A DNA stretch of 64,000 nucleotides from Streptomyces sp. NBC_00569 (lineage in GTDB: Bacteria; Actinomycetota; Actinomycetes; Streptomycetales; Streptomycetaceae): the NCBI RefSeq assembly GCF_036345255.1, contig NZ_CP107783.1:930001-994000 (forward strand), written 5' to 3'. This document shows, piece by piece, positions 30,020 through 38,919 of the stretch. Every line of letters starts with the position of its first letter. Positions within the stretch are counted from its first letter, which is position 1. The notes beneath the pieces were generated by a model. That model was not told where the DNA came from. It did not search any database and saw nothing but the letters and a program-made list of their open reading frames with translations. The position numbers and the translations under genes were made by a program.

Positions 30020-31345
30020 GTGGAATCGACAGTCATGAAGGCGGTGACCTGGCGGCTGATGCCGTTCCTGGTCCTGCTGTATCTGGTGGCGTACATAGAC
30101 CGGTCGAACGTGGGCTTCGCCAAGCTGACGCTCCAGGACCAACTCGGCCTGTCCAACGCCGCGTTCACCTTCGGCCAGGTGGCGTTCTTCATCGCGTACG
30201 CGATCTTCGAGGTGCCCAGCAACGTCTACCTCGACCGCTTCGGCGCGCGCCGCTGGTTCACCCGCATCATGCTCAGCTGGGGCGTGGTGACCGTACTGAC
30301 GGCGCTGGTCAGCAACGACTGGCAGTTCTACGCCGCGCGCTTCCTGCTCGGCGTCGCCGAGGCCGGCTTCTACCCCGGAGTCCTCTACTACCTCACCAAG
30401 TGGTACCCGTACCGCTACCGGGCGCGCATGACCGGCTGGTTCATGATGTCCGCGCCGCTCGCCTTCATCATCGGCAACCCCGTGATGGGCGCGCTCGACG
30501 ACCTCGACGGCACGTTCGGGCTGGAGGGCTGGCAGTGGATCTTCATCGCGACGGGCGTGCCGGCGATCGTGCTCGGCTTCGTCACCCTGCGGCTCCTGCC
30601 CGACGGCCCCGACGGCGTGCGCTGGCTCGCGGCCGAGGACCGGGCCTGGATCGCCCGTGAACTCGCCGCCGAGGCGGACGCGTTGGGCGAGCGCGGACAC
30701 GGCAGCCCGCTGCGCGCGCTGCGCGACAGGCGCGTCGTCCTGCTGTCGCTCTTCTACCTGTGCTTCCCGCTCGGCGCCTACGGACTGAGCTTCTGGCTGC
30801 CCACGATCGTCGACGGCTTCGGCGGCCTCTCCACGACGGCCACCGGCTTCATCACCGCCGTCCCGTACGTCTTCGTGGCCATCGGCCTGTACGTCGTGCC
30901 GAAACTCGCGGACCGCAGCGGCACCCGCTACCCGTGGATCGCGGGCACCGCCGCCCTCGGCGCCCTCGGTCTCGCTGCCAGCGCCCTGACCGGCAACCAC
31001 GTGCTGCAGATGGCCTTCATCAGCGTGGCCGCGATGTGCATCTTCGCGGGGCAGCCGGTGCTGTGGTCGCTCCCCTCACGCTTCCTGACGGGAATTCAGG
31101 CGGCCTCCGGCATCGCGGTGATCAACGCCGTGGGCAATCTGGGCGGCGGCTTCGGGCCGATGGGAATCGGCGTGGTCGTCGACCGCACGGGGTCGGCCGT
31201 GGGCGGCCTGTGGTTCCTGGTCGCCGCCATGGTCATCGCGGCCGTCGCCACACCGGGGATCCGGCGGCTGATCGAGGGCGGGCCTGTGGTGGCGCATGCG
31301 TCGCCGGACGCATCGCCGGCCCCTGAGGGGCGCGCAAAGGTCTGA
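30020..31345 (+). CDS. MFS transporter, anion:cation symporter family (sugar acid uptake)
   Basis: A 441-aa membrane protein with about 12 hydrophobic segments. MPFLVLLYLVAYIDRSNVGF at the first helix is the classic start of the ACS family, which takes up organic anions such as galactonate, glucarate or phthalate with protons. LGVAEAGFYPGVLYYLTKWYP in the fourth to fifth helices is also typical. It is divergent from the IlvD-DapA-GntR genes and is probably their substrate importer. The start is either the GTG at 30020 (GGGAGAG just upstream, rather close) or the ATG at 30035. The frame is open for more than 2 kb upstream, but that is an antisense shadow of the dehydratase. Confidence 0.88.
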   Translation: MESTVMKAVTWRLMPFLVLLYLVAYIDRSNVGFAKLTLQDQLGLSNAAFTFGQVAFFIAYAIFEVPSNVYLDRFGARRWFTRIMLSWGVVTVLTALVSNDWQFYAARFLLGVAEAGFYPGVLYYLTKWYPYRYRARMTGWFMMSAPLAFIIGNPVMGALDDLDGTFGLEGWQWIFIATGVPAIVLGFVTLRLLPDGPDGVRWLAAEDRAWIARELAAEADALGERGHGSPLRALRDRRVVLLSLFYLCFPLGAYGLSFWLPTIVDGFGGLSTTATGFITAVPYVFVAIGLYVVPKLADRSGTRYPWIAGTAALGALGLAASALTGNHVLQMAFISVAAMCIFAGQPVLWSLPSRFLTGIQAASGIAVINAVGNLGGGFGPMGIGVVVDRTGSAVGGLWFLVAAMVIAAVATPGIRRLIEGGPVVAHASPDASPAPEGRAKV

Positions 31346-31353
31346 GGCTCGGG

Positions 31354-31380
31354 GTGGGGCGGCCGAGATGGCCGCCCCAC
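31354..31380. terminator. Terminator hairpin between MFS and esterase genes
   Basis: GTGGGGCGGCC (31354-31364) pairs perfectly with GGCCGCCCCAC (31370-31380) around a 5-nt loop. It lies 9 bp from each of two convergent stops and can serve both. Confidence 0.85.
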
Positions 31381-31388
31381 GGCCCACC

Positions 31389-32534
31389 TCACTCCCCGAG
31401 ACACTCCCGCACCGACGTGATCAGGCCGTTGGCCCGGGCGTCACCGTGGCCGATCATGCGGTTGGCCACATAGGCGAAGCCGACCCCGAACTCGTCGTCA
31501 CCGAAGGCGAATTGGCCTCCGGCGCCGTCGTTCCCGAAGCTGCGGGCGCCGAGCATCGGGCGGAACGACGGCGAGTCGAGCAGGAAGCCCGATCCCCAGC
31601 GCGCACCGGCGTCGAAGCCGAGCCAGCCCTCACCGGAGGACACCTCGCGCAGCGCGTCGGTCACCGTGTCGGCCGTGAGCAGCCGTTCCCGGCCGTCGAC
31701 ACCGGTGACCGCCGCCGCGTAGAGCCCGGCGAGGCCGCTCGCGGAGGCGACGACACCGGCCCCGGGGAGTTCCATGGCGTGCAGCTCGGGGTCGTTCCAG
31801 CCGTGCGGCTCGTCGAGGCCCGGGAAGACGAGCGCGCCGTTCATCGTCACGATGCGGGTCAGCAGGTGCTCCGGGCCGGGCATCCCGGGCCGCCCCTCGG
31901 CCTCGGCGAGCCGGGCCGGCGTGCCCAACTCCTCGGCCGGCAGCCCGATCCAGGCCCGCAGGCCCAGCGGGTCACCGACCGTGCGCCGGAAGTACGCGCC
32001 CGGAGTGAGGCCGGTGATGCGCCGGATCACCTCACCGATCACGAACCCGAAGACGTGGCCGTGGTACTCGTACGCGGTGCCCGGCTCCCACAGCGGCTTC
32101 TGGTCCTCGATCGCGCGGGTCACCGGCGTCCATTCGGCGATCTCGTCGAAGCCGAGCACCCGGTCGAGGGCGGGGATTCCCGCGCGGTGCCCGAGGACCA
32201 TGCGGCAGGTGATGTCCTCCTTGCCCTGCTGCGCGAACTCCGGCCAGTACCGGCCGACCGGGGCGTCGAGATCCAACTTCCCTTCCTGCGCGAGGAGATG
32301 GGCACTGAGGCTCACGAGTCCCTTGGCGCAGGAGAAGACCGGGACGACGGTGTCCTGTTCCCACGCGCGCCCGGTCCGCGCGTCTGCGACCCCGCCCCAC
32401 AGGTCGACGACCTTGCGTCCGCCCGCGAACACCGTGACCGCCGCGCCGAGTTCGGGAAACTCGTCGAAGTTCCGCGCGAACACGTCGGCGACGTCCCCGA
32501 ATCGTTCGTCGGCCCATCCGTGGTGCTGCCCCAT
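31389..32534 (-). CDS. Serine hydrolase of the class C beta-lactamase fold (esterase-like)
   Basis: This 381-aa protein belongs to the EstB/beta-lactamase-related family. The catalytic SxxK motif is SCAKG (about residues 69-73) and a tyrosine motif YHGHVFG stands where Y-x-N is usual. WGGVADARTGRAWEQDT and GFDEIAEWTPV are typical of the cytoplasmic esterase-like members, which hydrolyse small esters rather than beta-lactams. There is no signal peptide, which further argues against a resistance enzyme. The ATG at 32534 has GGAGGA upstream. It follows the alcohol dehydrogenase gene across a terminator, so it is probably separately transcribed. Substrate unknown. Confidence 0.8.
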   Translation of the reverse strand: MGQHHGWADERFGDVADVFARNFDEFPELGAAVTVFAGGRKVVDLWGGVADARTGRAWEQDTVVPVFSCAKGLVSLSAHLLAQEGKLDLDAPVGRYWPEFAQQGKEDITCRMVLGHRAGIPALDRVLGFDEIAEWTPVTRAIEDQKPLWEPGTAYEYHGHVFGFVIGEVIRRITGLTPGAYFRRTVGDPLGLRAWIGLPAEELGTPARLAEAEGRPGMPGPEHLLTRIVTMNGALVFPGLDEPHGWNDPELHAMELPGAGVVASASGLAGLYAAAVTGVDGRERLLTADTVTDALREVSSGEGWLGFDAGARWGSGFLLDSPSFRPMLGARSFGNDGAGGQFAFGDDEFGVGFAYVANRMIGHGDARANGLITSVRECLGE

Positions 32535-32679
32535 CGTGTCCCGTCCTCCGCGTGGTCGTGGCGCGGGACCACCGCAGCAAGCTGCTGCCGTACGACCCCG
32601 GTTGTCGAAACGATCACGGTACGGGGGGATGTCGCGCGTCTCGAACGATTTACGCGCGACCACGGCCGGCCATGCCGAA

Positions 32680-32711
32680 GTGCCGGGGCGCACCGCAGTG
32701 GGCCCCGGCAC
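32680..32711 (-). terminator. Terminator hairpin after the alcohol dehydrogenase gene
   Basis: GTGCCGGGGC (32680-32689) pairs perfectly with GCCCCGGCAC (32702-32711) around a 12-nt loop, starting 12 bp beyond the stop of the minus-strand dehydrogenase. The rest of the 188-bp gap to the esterase shows no clear promoter. Confidence 0.7.
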
Positions 32712-32722
32712 CTCGCAGTGCG

Positions 32723-33799
32723 TTACGCGATATCGATGATCGTGCGCAGCGCCTCACCGGTGTGCATCTGGCGCAGCGCCTCGTTGATCTCCGTCAGCGG
32801 CACGTGGTGCGTGATCATCGAGTCCAGGTCGATGCGGCCCGCGCGCCACAGGTCGATGATCGTGGCGTAGGTGCGGCGGATGTCGTCGCCGCCGTAGAAC
32901 GAGGGCAGGATCGCCTTCTCGCTCATGACGAGTTCGCCCATGCTGATGTCGGGCAGGTCCGTGCGGGAGCCGGCGCCGACCAGGCACACCGTGCCACCGA
33001 GGCGGGTCGCGTCGTAGGCGGCGCGCAGCGCGCCGGGGCTGCCGACCGCCTCGAAGGCGTAGTCGAAGCCGAAGCCGCCGGTCAGGCGCTTGACGGCGTC
33101 CGGCAGCTCTTCGGGCGCGACGGCCTCGGTGGCGCCGAACTTCAGGGCCATCTCGCGGCGGTTGGCGGTCGGGTCGACGGCAATGATCCGCGCCGCCCCG
33201 GCGACCTTGGCACCCTGGAGGATGCTGATGCCGACGCCGCCGAGTCCGATCACGACGACCGACGAACCGGGTTTCACCTTGGCCGTGTTGAGGGCGGCGC
33301 CGATGCCGGTGGTGACACCGCAGCCGATCAGGGCGGCGATCTCGTAGGGGACGTCGTCCGGGATCGGGATCGCCGCGTACGCCGCGATGACCGTCTCCTC
33401 GGCGAACGTGCCGGCGCCGAGCATGCCGGGGACGATCGTCTCGCCGTCCTTGAAGTTGGGGTTGCCGAGGTTGCGGTAGCCGCTGCGGCACATGTGCCCC
33501 TCGCCCCTCTTGCAGGACGAGCAGACGTCGCAGGGCGGCATCCAGCAGACGATGACGCGGTCGCCGGGCTTGACGTGGGTGACGCCCTCGCCGACCTCGA
33601 CGACCTCGCCCGCGCCCTCGTGGCCGGGGATGAACGGCGCCGGGTGCTGGAGCACCCCGCTCATCGCCGACACGTCGGAGTGGCACAGGCCGGCCTTGTG
33701 CATCTTGACGCGGACCCGGCCGGGGCCGAAGGAGACGGTCTCGACGTCCCTGACGTCCAGGGTGTCGTCTCCGGTGTGGTGCAGGATTGCTGCGTGCAC
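32723..33799 (-). CDS. Zinc-dependent alcohol dehydrogenase
   Basis: The 358-aa medium-chain dehydrogenase oxidises an alcohol to an aldehyde. Catalytic zinc ligands lie in AGLCHSD and GHEGAGE, structural zinc cysteines in PPCDVCSSCKRGEGHMC, and the NAD fold is GLGGVGISIL. The size and IxGCGVTTGIGAALNTAKV pattern match the class III-like/NDMA-dependent actinobacterial group. The start is a GTG at 33799 with GAGGAGAA upstream. It lies 25 bp behind an aldehyde dehydrogenase gene in one operon, so alcohol-to-acid conversion is a reasonable role. The ORF extends further upstream only as a shadow of the aldehyde dehydrogenase. Confidence 0.93.
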   Translation of the reverse strand: MHAAILHHTGDDTLDVRDVETVSFGPGRVRVKMHKAGLCHSDVSAMSGVLQHPAPFIPGHEGAGEVVEVGEGVTHVKPGDRVIVCWMPPCDVCSSCKRGEGHMCRSGYRNLGNPNFKDGETIVPGMLGAGTFAEETVIAAYAAIPIPDDVPYEIAALIGCGVTTGIGAALNTAKVKPGSSVVVIGLGGVGISILQGAKVAGAARIIAVDPTANRREMALKFGATEAVAPEELPDAVKRLTGGFGFDYAFEAVGSPGALRAAYDATRLGGTVCLVGAGSRTDLPDISMGELVMSEKAILPSFYGGDDIRRTYATIIDLWRAGRIDLDSMITHHVPLTEINEALRQMHTGEALRTIIDIA

Positions 33800-33824
33800 G
33801 GTGTTCTCCTCGGGAGGGGTCGGG

Positions 33825-35294
33825 TCAGGCCTTGGCAGGAGCAGGGAGGTTGACGGTCTTGTACTCGAAGTAGGCCGAGAGGCCCTCGAGGCCGAACTCG
33901 CGGCCGATGCCGGAGTTCTTGTAGCCGCCGAAGGGGGCGGCCAGGTCGAGGCGGAAGCCGTTGACCGTGATGGTCCCGGTGCGCACCTTGCGGGCGACCT
34001 CGGTGGCCCGCTCCTCGTCGGCACTGAACACGGCTCCGGACAGGCCGAATTCGGAGTCGTTGGCGAGGGCGACGGCCTCGTCCTCGGTCTCGTAGCGGAT
34101 GAGGCACACGACCGGGCCGAAGATCTCCTCGCGGGCGATGCGCATGTCGTTGGTGACGTCGCCGAACAGGGTCGGCTCGACGTACCAGCCGGTGGTCAGG
34201 CCCGAGGGGACGCCGCCGCCGGTGAGGACCTTGGCTCCCTCCTCCTGACCGATGCGGATGTAGTCGAGGTTCCGCTCCTGCTGCTTCTTCGTCACCATGG
34301 GGCCGACCACGGTCCCCGGGTCGGACGGGTCTCCGACCTTGAGTCCGGCGAAGGCACCGGCCAGGACGGCCGCCACCTCGTCGTAGCGGGCGGCGGGCAC
34401 GAGGACGCGGGTGAGCGCGACGCACGCCTGGCCGCTGTTGGCGGCGCAGGTGCCGCCAACGATGGCGGGCACGGCGACGGCCAGGTCCGCGTCGTCCAGG
34501 ATGATCGCGGCGGACTTCCCGCCCAGCTCCAGGGAAACCCGGGTGAGGTTCTGGGCCGCGGCGGCCATGATCGCCTTGCCGGCGCCGACCGATCCGGTGA
34601 AGGCGACCTTGTCGATGCCCGGGTGCGCCACCAGGTAGGAACTGGTCTCGCGGTCGGCCGGCAGGGCGCTCAGCACACCCTCCGGCAGTCCGGCATCGGC
34701 GCACACCTGCGCCAGCCACAGCGCGTCGAGCGGAGTCTCCGGGGACGGCTTGAGGACGACGGTGCAGCCCGCGAGCAGGGCCGGGGCGAGCTTGCCCGCG
34801 ATCGTCATCTGGGGCACGTTCCACGGCGTGATCGCGGCGACGACGCCGACGGGCTCGCGGCGTACGAGGACGGGTCCGCCGGCGCCCTGGCGCTCGTCCT
34901 CCTCCTGGAAGCGCCCGGCGGCGGCGATGGCCGTACCGAAGGCGCCGACCGCGGACAGGGCCTGGCCGCGCACCGAGAACAGCATGGGCGAGCCGTTCTG
35001 CAGCGTGACCAGCTCGGCGAGCTCCTGGTGGCGGGCGGCTAGCGCGTCCTTGATGCGGGTGACGACCTCGATGCGCTCCTTGAGCGGGAGCCGCGGCCAC
35101 GGGCCGTGGTCGAACGCCTCGCGGGCGGCGGCGACCGCGCGGTCCACGTCCTCGGGCGTCGCGTGCGGCACACGGCCGACGACCCGCTCGGTCACCGGCG
35201 AGATCACCTCGATGGTGTCGGGGCCGGCCGGCTCGGCCCAGCGGCCGCCGATGAAGAGCGTGCGGTGTTCCACGACGGCGTTGCTGTCGGTCAT
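33825..35294 (-). CDS. NAD(P)-dependent aldehyde dehydrogenase
   Basis: A 489-aa aldehyde dehydrogenase that oxidises an aldehyde to the acid. Catalytic Cys291 lies in NSGQACVAL, general base Glu256 in SLELGGKSA, and the NAD-binding stretch is ITPWNVPQ with KPSPETPL. EEIFGPVV and FGGYKNSGIGREFG are the usual C-terminal motifs. The ATG at 35294 has CGAGGA upstream. Transcription probably begins about 130 nt upstream at the promoter with TAACTT (35432-35437), inside one of the GTTA-N8-TAAC operators. With the following alcohol dehydrogenase it forms an alcohol-to-acid pair at one edge of the acyl-CoA island. Confidence 0.94.
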   Translation of the reverse strand: MTDSNAVVEHRTLFIGGRWAEPAGPDTIEVISPVTERVVGRVPHATPEDVDRAVAAAREAFDHGPWPRLPLKERIEVVTRIKDALAARHQELAELVTLQNGSPMLFSVRGQALSAVGAFGTAIAAAGRFQEEDERQGAGGPVLVRREPVGVVAAITPWNVPQMTIAGKLAPALLAGCTVVLKPSPETPLDALWLAQVCADAGLPEGVLSALPADRETSSYLVAHPGIDKVAFTGSVGAGKAIMAAAAQNLTRVSLELGGKSAAIILDDADLAVAVPAIVGGTCAANSGQACVALTRVLVPAARYDEVAAVLAGAFAGLKVGDPSDPGTVVGPMVTKKQQERNLDYIRIGQEEGAKVLTGGGVPSGLTTGWYVEPTLFGDVTNDMRIAREEIFGPVVCLIRYETEDEAVALANDSEFGLSGAVFSADEERATEVARKVRTGTITVNGFRLDLAAPFGGYKNSGIGREFGLEGLSAYFEYKTVNLPAPAKA

Positions 35295-35431
35295 GTGCTT
35301 GGTCCTCGCTTCTTTGCGCATGCCGGGGTTCCGGCCGGATTCGTGAGACGTCCAGGACAGTCGACGGAAGTGAACGGCCTCCTGTCCATGGACGCACCAG
35401 GAGGGCATGAATACCAGGCCACGTAGCGAGC

Positions 35432-35460
35432 AAGTTAATCCACACTAACCACCAAGTCCA
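35432..35460 (-). promoter_or_regulatory. Promoter and GTTA-N8-TAAC operator of the aldehyde dehydrogenase gene
   Basis: Minus-strand TGGACT (35455-35460) and TAACTT (35432-35437) are 17 bp apart. The 16-bp dyad GTTAATCCACACTAAC (35434-35449) covers the -10 and most of the spacer, so a bound repressor would block RNA polymerase. This element is the mirror image of the promoter at 35485-35513. Confidence 0.7.
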
Positions 35461-35484
35461 TACCTGCCGGACACCTCGACACCC

Positions 35485-35513
35485 TGGACAGGCAGGTTAT
35501 TGCGGATTAACTT
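35485..35513 (+). promoter_or_regulatory. Promoter and GTTA-N8-TAAC operator of the acyl-CoA dehydrogenase operon
   Basis: Plus-strand TGGACA (35485-35490) and TAACTT (35508-35513) are 17 bp apart. The dyad GTTATTGCGGATTAAC occupies 35496-35511. The 19-bp blocks 35432-35450 and 35495-35513 form an inverted repeat differing at only two positions, so both divergent promoters carry the same embedded operator. Confidence 0.75.
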
Positions 35514-35556
35514 AGGGGTCGTTCGGCGAGTGCGCCGGACACGCGAGGAAGGAACC

Positions 35557-36720
35557 GTGACCGTGCGTCGCAGGGTGTTCACCAAGGACCACGAGGCATT
35601 CCGGACGACCGTCCGCGAGTTCATCGCCGAGCAGGTCGCCCCCCACTACGCGGACTGGGAGCGGCAGGGTCACGTCCCCCGCGACCTGTACCGAAAGCTC
35701 GGCGACCTCGGCGTCTTCGGCATCAACGTGCCGGAGGAGTACGGCGGCGCGGGTGTCACCGACTTCACGTACCAAGCCGTGATCCGCGAGGAGTGCGGGC
35801 GCGCGGGCGTCGGGTTCGGCGCGGAATCCGTGCACACCTGCCTGGTGCTTCCCTACCTGCTCGAGTTCGGCAGCGAGGAGCAGAAGAAGCGCTGGCTGCC
35901 GGGCTTCCTGTCCGGCGAGATCATGACGGCGATCGCCATGACCGAGCCCGGCACCGGCTCCGACCTGGCCGCCATCGCCACCCGCGCCAGGCTCTCCGAC
36001 GACGGCACGCACTACGTCCTCGACGGCGCCAAGACGTTCATCACCGGCGGAGCACAGGCCGACCTGATCCTGGTCGTGTGCCGCACCGCCGCGTACGACC
36101 CCGCCGACCGCCGCGGCGGCCTCTCGATCCTGTGCGTGGACACGACGGCCGAGGGCTTCGCCGTGGGACGCAAGCTGGACAAGATCGGCCTGCGCGCGCA
36201 GGACACCGCAGAGCTGTCCTTCACCGACGTCAAGGTGCCAGTGGGCGACCTGCTCGGCCAGGAGGGCGCGGCCTTCACCTACCTCACCCACAACCTCGCG
36301 GTGGAACGCCTCGGCGCCGCCATCAACGCCTACGCCAACGCGGCCGGCGCCATCGGCTTCGCCAAGGAGTACGTCAGCGAACGTCAGGTCTTCGGCAAGC
36401 CGGTCGCCGCGTTCCAGAACACCAAGTTCGTGCTCGCCGAGTGCGCCACCGAGGTCGAGGCCGCGCAGGCCCTCGTGGACCGCGCCCTGGAGGAGCACGC
36501 GGCGGGCGAACTTGCTCCCGCCGACGCCGCCAAGGCCAAGCTCTTCTGCACGGAGGTCGCGGGCCGCGTTGTCGACAAGTGCCTCCAACTGCACGGCGGT
36601 TACGGCTACATGCTCGAATACCCGATCGCGCGCCTCTACGCGGACACCCGCGTCAACCGGATTTACGCCGGGACCAGCGAGGTCATGAAGACGATCATCG
36701 CCAAGGACCTCGGGCTCTGA
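35557..36720 (+). CDS. Acyl-CoA dehydrogenase (IVD/LCAD-like)
   Basis: This 387-aa FAD flavoprotein introduces the alpha,beta double bond in an acyl-CoA. Motifs include AIAMTEPGTGSDLAAI, the FAD region LQLHGGYGYMLEYP and the C-terminal IYAGTSEVMKTIIAK. The usual YEGT glutamate is replaced by alanine. A glutamate in NLAVERLGAAI matches the helix-G base of isovaleryl- and long-chain enzymes. The start is the GTG at 35557 with AGGAAGG upstream. It heads an operon with thiolase, TesB, crotonase and CoA ligase. It is closely similar to the dehydrogenases at 50385 and 54266, so an in-situ family expansion is likely. Confidence 0.94.
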   Translation: MTVRRRVFTKDHEAFRTTVREFIAEQVAPHYADWERQGHVPRDLYRKLGDLGVFGINVPEEYGGAGVTDFTYQAVIREECGRAGVGFGAESVHTCLVLPYLLEFGSEEQKKRWLPGFLSGEIMTAIAMTEPGTGSDLAAIATRARLSDDGTHYVLDGAKTFITGGAQADLILVVCRTAAYDPADRRGGLSILCVDTTAEGFAVGRKLDKIGLRAQDTAELSFTDVKVPVGDLLGQEGAAFTYLTHNLAVERLGAAINAYANAAGAIGFAKEYVSERQVFGKPVAAFQNTKFVLAECATEVEAAQALVDRALEEHAAGELAPADAAKAKLFCTEVAGRVVDKCLQLHGGYGYMLEYPIARLYADTRVNRIYAGTSEVMKTIIAKDLGL

Positions 36721-36769
36721 GCCCCCGCTCCCCCACCCCTCTCTCCCTCAGGCTCCCCAGGAGGACCCC

Positions 36770-37936
36770 ATGCGCGACGCAGTGATCGTCGACGCCGTAC
36801 GCACCCCCGTCGGCAAGCGCGGCGGCTCGCTCTCGCGACTGCACTCCGCCTCGCTCTCCGCCCATGTGCTGAACGCCCTGGTCGAGCGCGTCGGATTCGA
36901 CCCGGCCCTCGTCGACGACGTGATCTGGGGCTGCGCCTCGGCGGTCGGCATGCAGGCCGGCTGCGTCGGCCGCGCAGCCGTACTGGCCGCGGGCTGGCCC
37001 GAGTCCGTCCCGGCGGTCACCGTCGACCGCCAGTGCGGCTCCTCGCAGCAGGCCGTGCACCAGGCCGCGGCAGGGGTGATCTCCGGCCAGTACGACGTGG
37101 CCGTGGCAGGCGGTGTCGAGATCATGAGCCGGCTGCCCCTCGGCACCACGCGCGGCGACGGCTCGTTCGGCGAGCCCTTCGGCCCCGACGTCTTCGACCG
37201 CTACGACGGCATCCGCTTCAACCAGGGCATAGGTGCACAGATGATCGCCGACGAGTACGGCATCACCCGCACCGAGATGGACCAGCACGGCCTGGACTCC
37301 CACGCCCGCGCCGCCAGGTCCGTCGACGAGGGCCGCTTCAAGGACCAGATCGCCCCGATCACGGTCACCGACGAGAACGGCACCACCCGCGTCTTCGACA
37401 CCGACGAGGGCGTGCGCCGCGGCTCCACCCTGGACAAGCTCGCCGGCCTCAAGCCCGCCTTCAAGGAGGACGGCACCATCACCGCGGGCAACGCCTCGCA
37501 GGTCTCCGACGGCACCGGTGCGCTGCTGGTGACGACCAGCGAGTTCGCGAAGGCGCAGGGCTGGACCCCCATGGCCCGCGTCCACACCGCCGTGGTCGCC
37601 GGCACCGACCCGGTCACCATGCTCAAGGGCCCCATCCCGGCCACCGCCAAGGCGCTCAAGAAGGCTGGCCTGTCCATCGACGACATCGGCGCGTTCGAGA
37701 TCAACGAGGCGTTCGCCTCGGTCACCCTGGCCTGGCTGCGCGAGACCGGCGCCGACTACGAGCGGATGAACCCGCTCGGCGGCGCCATGGCCATCGGCCA
37801 CCCCATCGGCGGCTCGGGCGCCCGCATCATGACCACGCTCGTCCACCACATGCGCGACAACGGCATCCGCTACGGGCTCCAGTCCATGTGCGAGGGCGGC
37901 GGCATGGCCAACTCCACCATCCTCGAACTCGTCTGA
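36770..37936 (+). CDS. Thiolase (acetyl-CoA acyltransferase), copy 1
   Basis: A 388-aa thiolase that cleaves a 3-ketoacyl-CoA, or in reverse condenses acyl-CoAs. Nucleophile Cys89 lies in DRQCGSSQQ, His344 in GHPIGGSG, and the second cysteine, Cys374, in MCEGGGMAN; NEAFA is also present. It lies about 50 bp after the acyl-CoA dehydrogenase. A second gene at 51721 encodes a protein with long identical stretches (for example the first 22 residues), again beside an acyl-CoA dehydrogenase, so the module has been duplicated. Confidence 0.95.
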   Translation: MRDAVIVDAVRTPVGKRGGSLSRLHSASLSAHVLNALVERVGFDPALVDDVIWGCASAVGMQAGCVGRAAVLAAGWPESVPAVTVDRQCGSSQQAVHQAAAGVISGQYDVAVAGGVEIMSRLPLGTTRGDGSFGEPFGPDVFDRYDGIRFNQGIGAQMIADEYGITRTEMDQHGLDSHARAARSVDEGRFKDQIAPITVTDENGTTRVFDTDEGVRRGSTLDKLAGLKPAFKEDGTITAGNASQVSDGTGALLVTTSEFAKAQGWTPMARVHTAVVAGTDPVTMLKGPIPATAKALKKAGLSIDDIGAFEINEAFASVTLAWLRETGADYERMNPLGGAMAIGHPIGGSGARIMTTLVHHMRDNGIRYGLQSMCEGGGMANSTILELV

Positions 37937-37949
37937 AGGACGGCCCCTG

Positions 37950-38876
37950 ATGCCCGCCACGCCCCTCGCGACCACCGCGACCACCGCGACGACCGCGACG
38001 ACCGAGCCGGACAACGGGACGGAGCCGGGCCGCGGCGGGGACTTCGGTGGCTTCCTGAACCTGGAGCAACTCGACCGCGACCTGTTCCGCGCCTTGTGCC
38101 ACGCCGGCATCCCGCTGCGCGCCTTCGGCGGACAGGTCGCCGCCCAGGCCCTCACGGCCGCGGGCCGTACCGTGCCCGAGGACCGGGTCGTGCATTCGCT
38201 GCACGGCTACTTCCTGCGCGCCGGGGACACGGCACGCCCCCTCGTCTATTCGGTGGAGCGGGTCAGGGACGGCTCGTCGTACCTGTCGCGCCGGGTCACC
38301 GCCGTCCAGGGCGGTGAGATCGTGTTCACCCTCTCCGCCTCCTTCAAGAAGCGGGAGCGGACCGCGGACCGCCAGATGGCGATGCCGGACACACCCGACC
38401 CGCGTTCGCTGCCCGACATGTACGAGATCTGGTCGCGGAACAACCCCGAGGACTACGCGCAGGCGGAGTTCCGCCGGGTCCTGGAGATGCGCTACGTTCC
38501 CGGGCCGAGCGAACCGACGCCCGGGCTGACGGAGCAGAAGCTCTGGATGCGCTCAGCCGGACCGTTGCCCGACGATCCGATGCTGCACGCCTGCGCCCTG
38601 GCGTACGCCTCCGACCTGTTCCTCGCTCCGGCCACGGTCCTGTCGACGGAGCGGCCCCGGATGCTCCGCGAGGAGCCCCCGTCGGTGTTCCTCACCTCCC
38701 TCGACCACGCCGTCTGGTTCCACCGGCCGTTCCGCGCCGACGAGTGGATGCTGTTCGCCCAGCGCAGCCCCACCGCGGGCGACGGACGCGGCCTCGCCTT
38801 CGCGGACGTGTGGAGCCGCGACGGCGGGCTGATCGCCCATGTGGTGCAGGAGACCGTGGTGCGCCCGGCGCGCTGA
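37950..38876 (+). CDS. tesB: Acyl-CoA thioesterase II (TesB family)
   Basis: The 308-aa double-hotdog enzyme hydrolyses acyl-CoA to free acid and CoA. Family features are the first hotdog (AFGGQVAAQALTAAGRTV, VHSLHGYFLRAGDT), then PVERVRDG-like YSVERVRDGSSYLSRRV, and the second hotdog, SLDHAVWFHRPFRADEWML, with its catalytic aspartate. The N-terminal 25 residues are a low-complexity Thr-Ala repeat and may be disordered. The ATG at 37950 is only 13 bp after the thiolase stop. In a catabolic operon, such an enzyme may recover CoA from dead-end acyl-CoAs. Confidence 0.9.
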   Translation: MPATPLATTATTATTATTEPDNGTEPGRGGDFGGFLNLEQLDRDLFRALCHAGIPLRAFGGQVAAQALTAAGRTVPEDRVVHSLHGYFLRAGDTARPLVYSVERVRDGSSYLSRRVTAVQGGEIVFTLSASFKKRERTADRQMAMPDTPDPRSLPDMYEIWSRNNPEDYAQAEFRRVLEMRYVPGPSEPTPGLTEQKLWMRSAGPLPDDPMLHACALAYASDLFLAPATVLSTERPRMLREEPPSVFLTSLDHAVWFHRPFRADEWMLFAQRSPTAGDGRGLAFADVWSRDGGLIAHVVQETVVRPAR

Positions 38877-38919
38877 ACCCCTTTCTTCCCCAGCTCAACG
38901 CCTCACCGAAGGAACTCTC

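Noticed and set aside
31389..32534. Calling the SxxK hydrolase a beta-lactamase
   Set aside because: It has no signal peptide and an atypical tyrosine motif (YHG rather than YxN), so it fits cytoplasmic esterase-like relatives.
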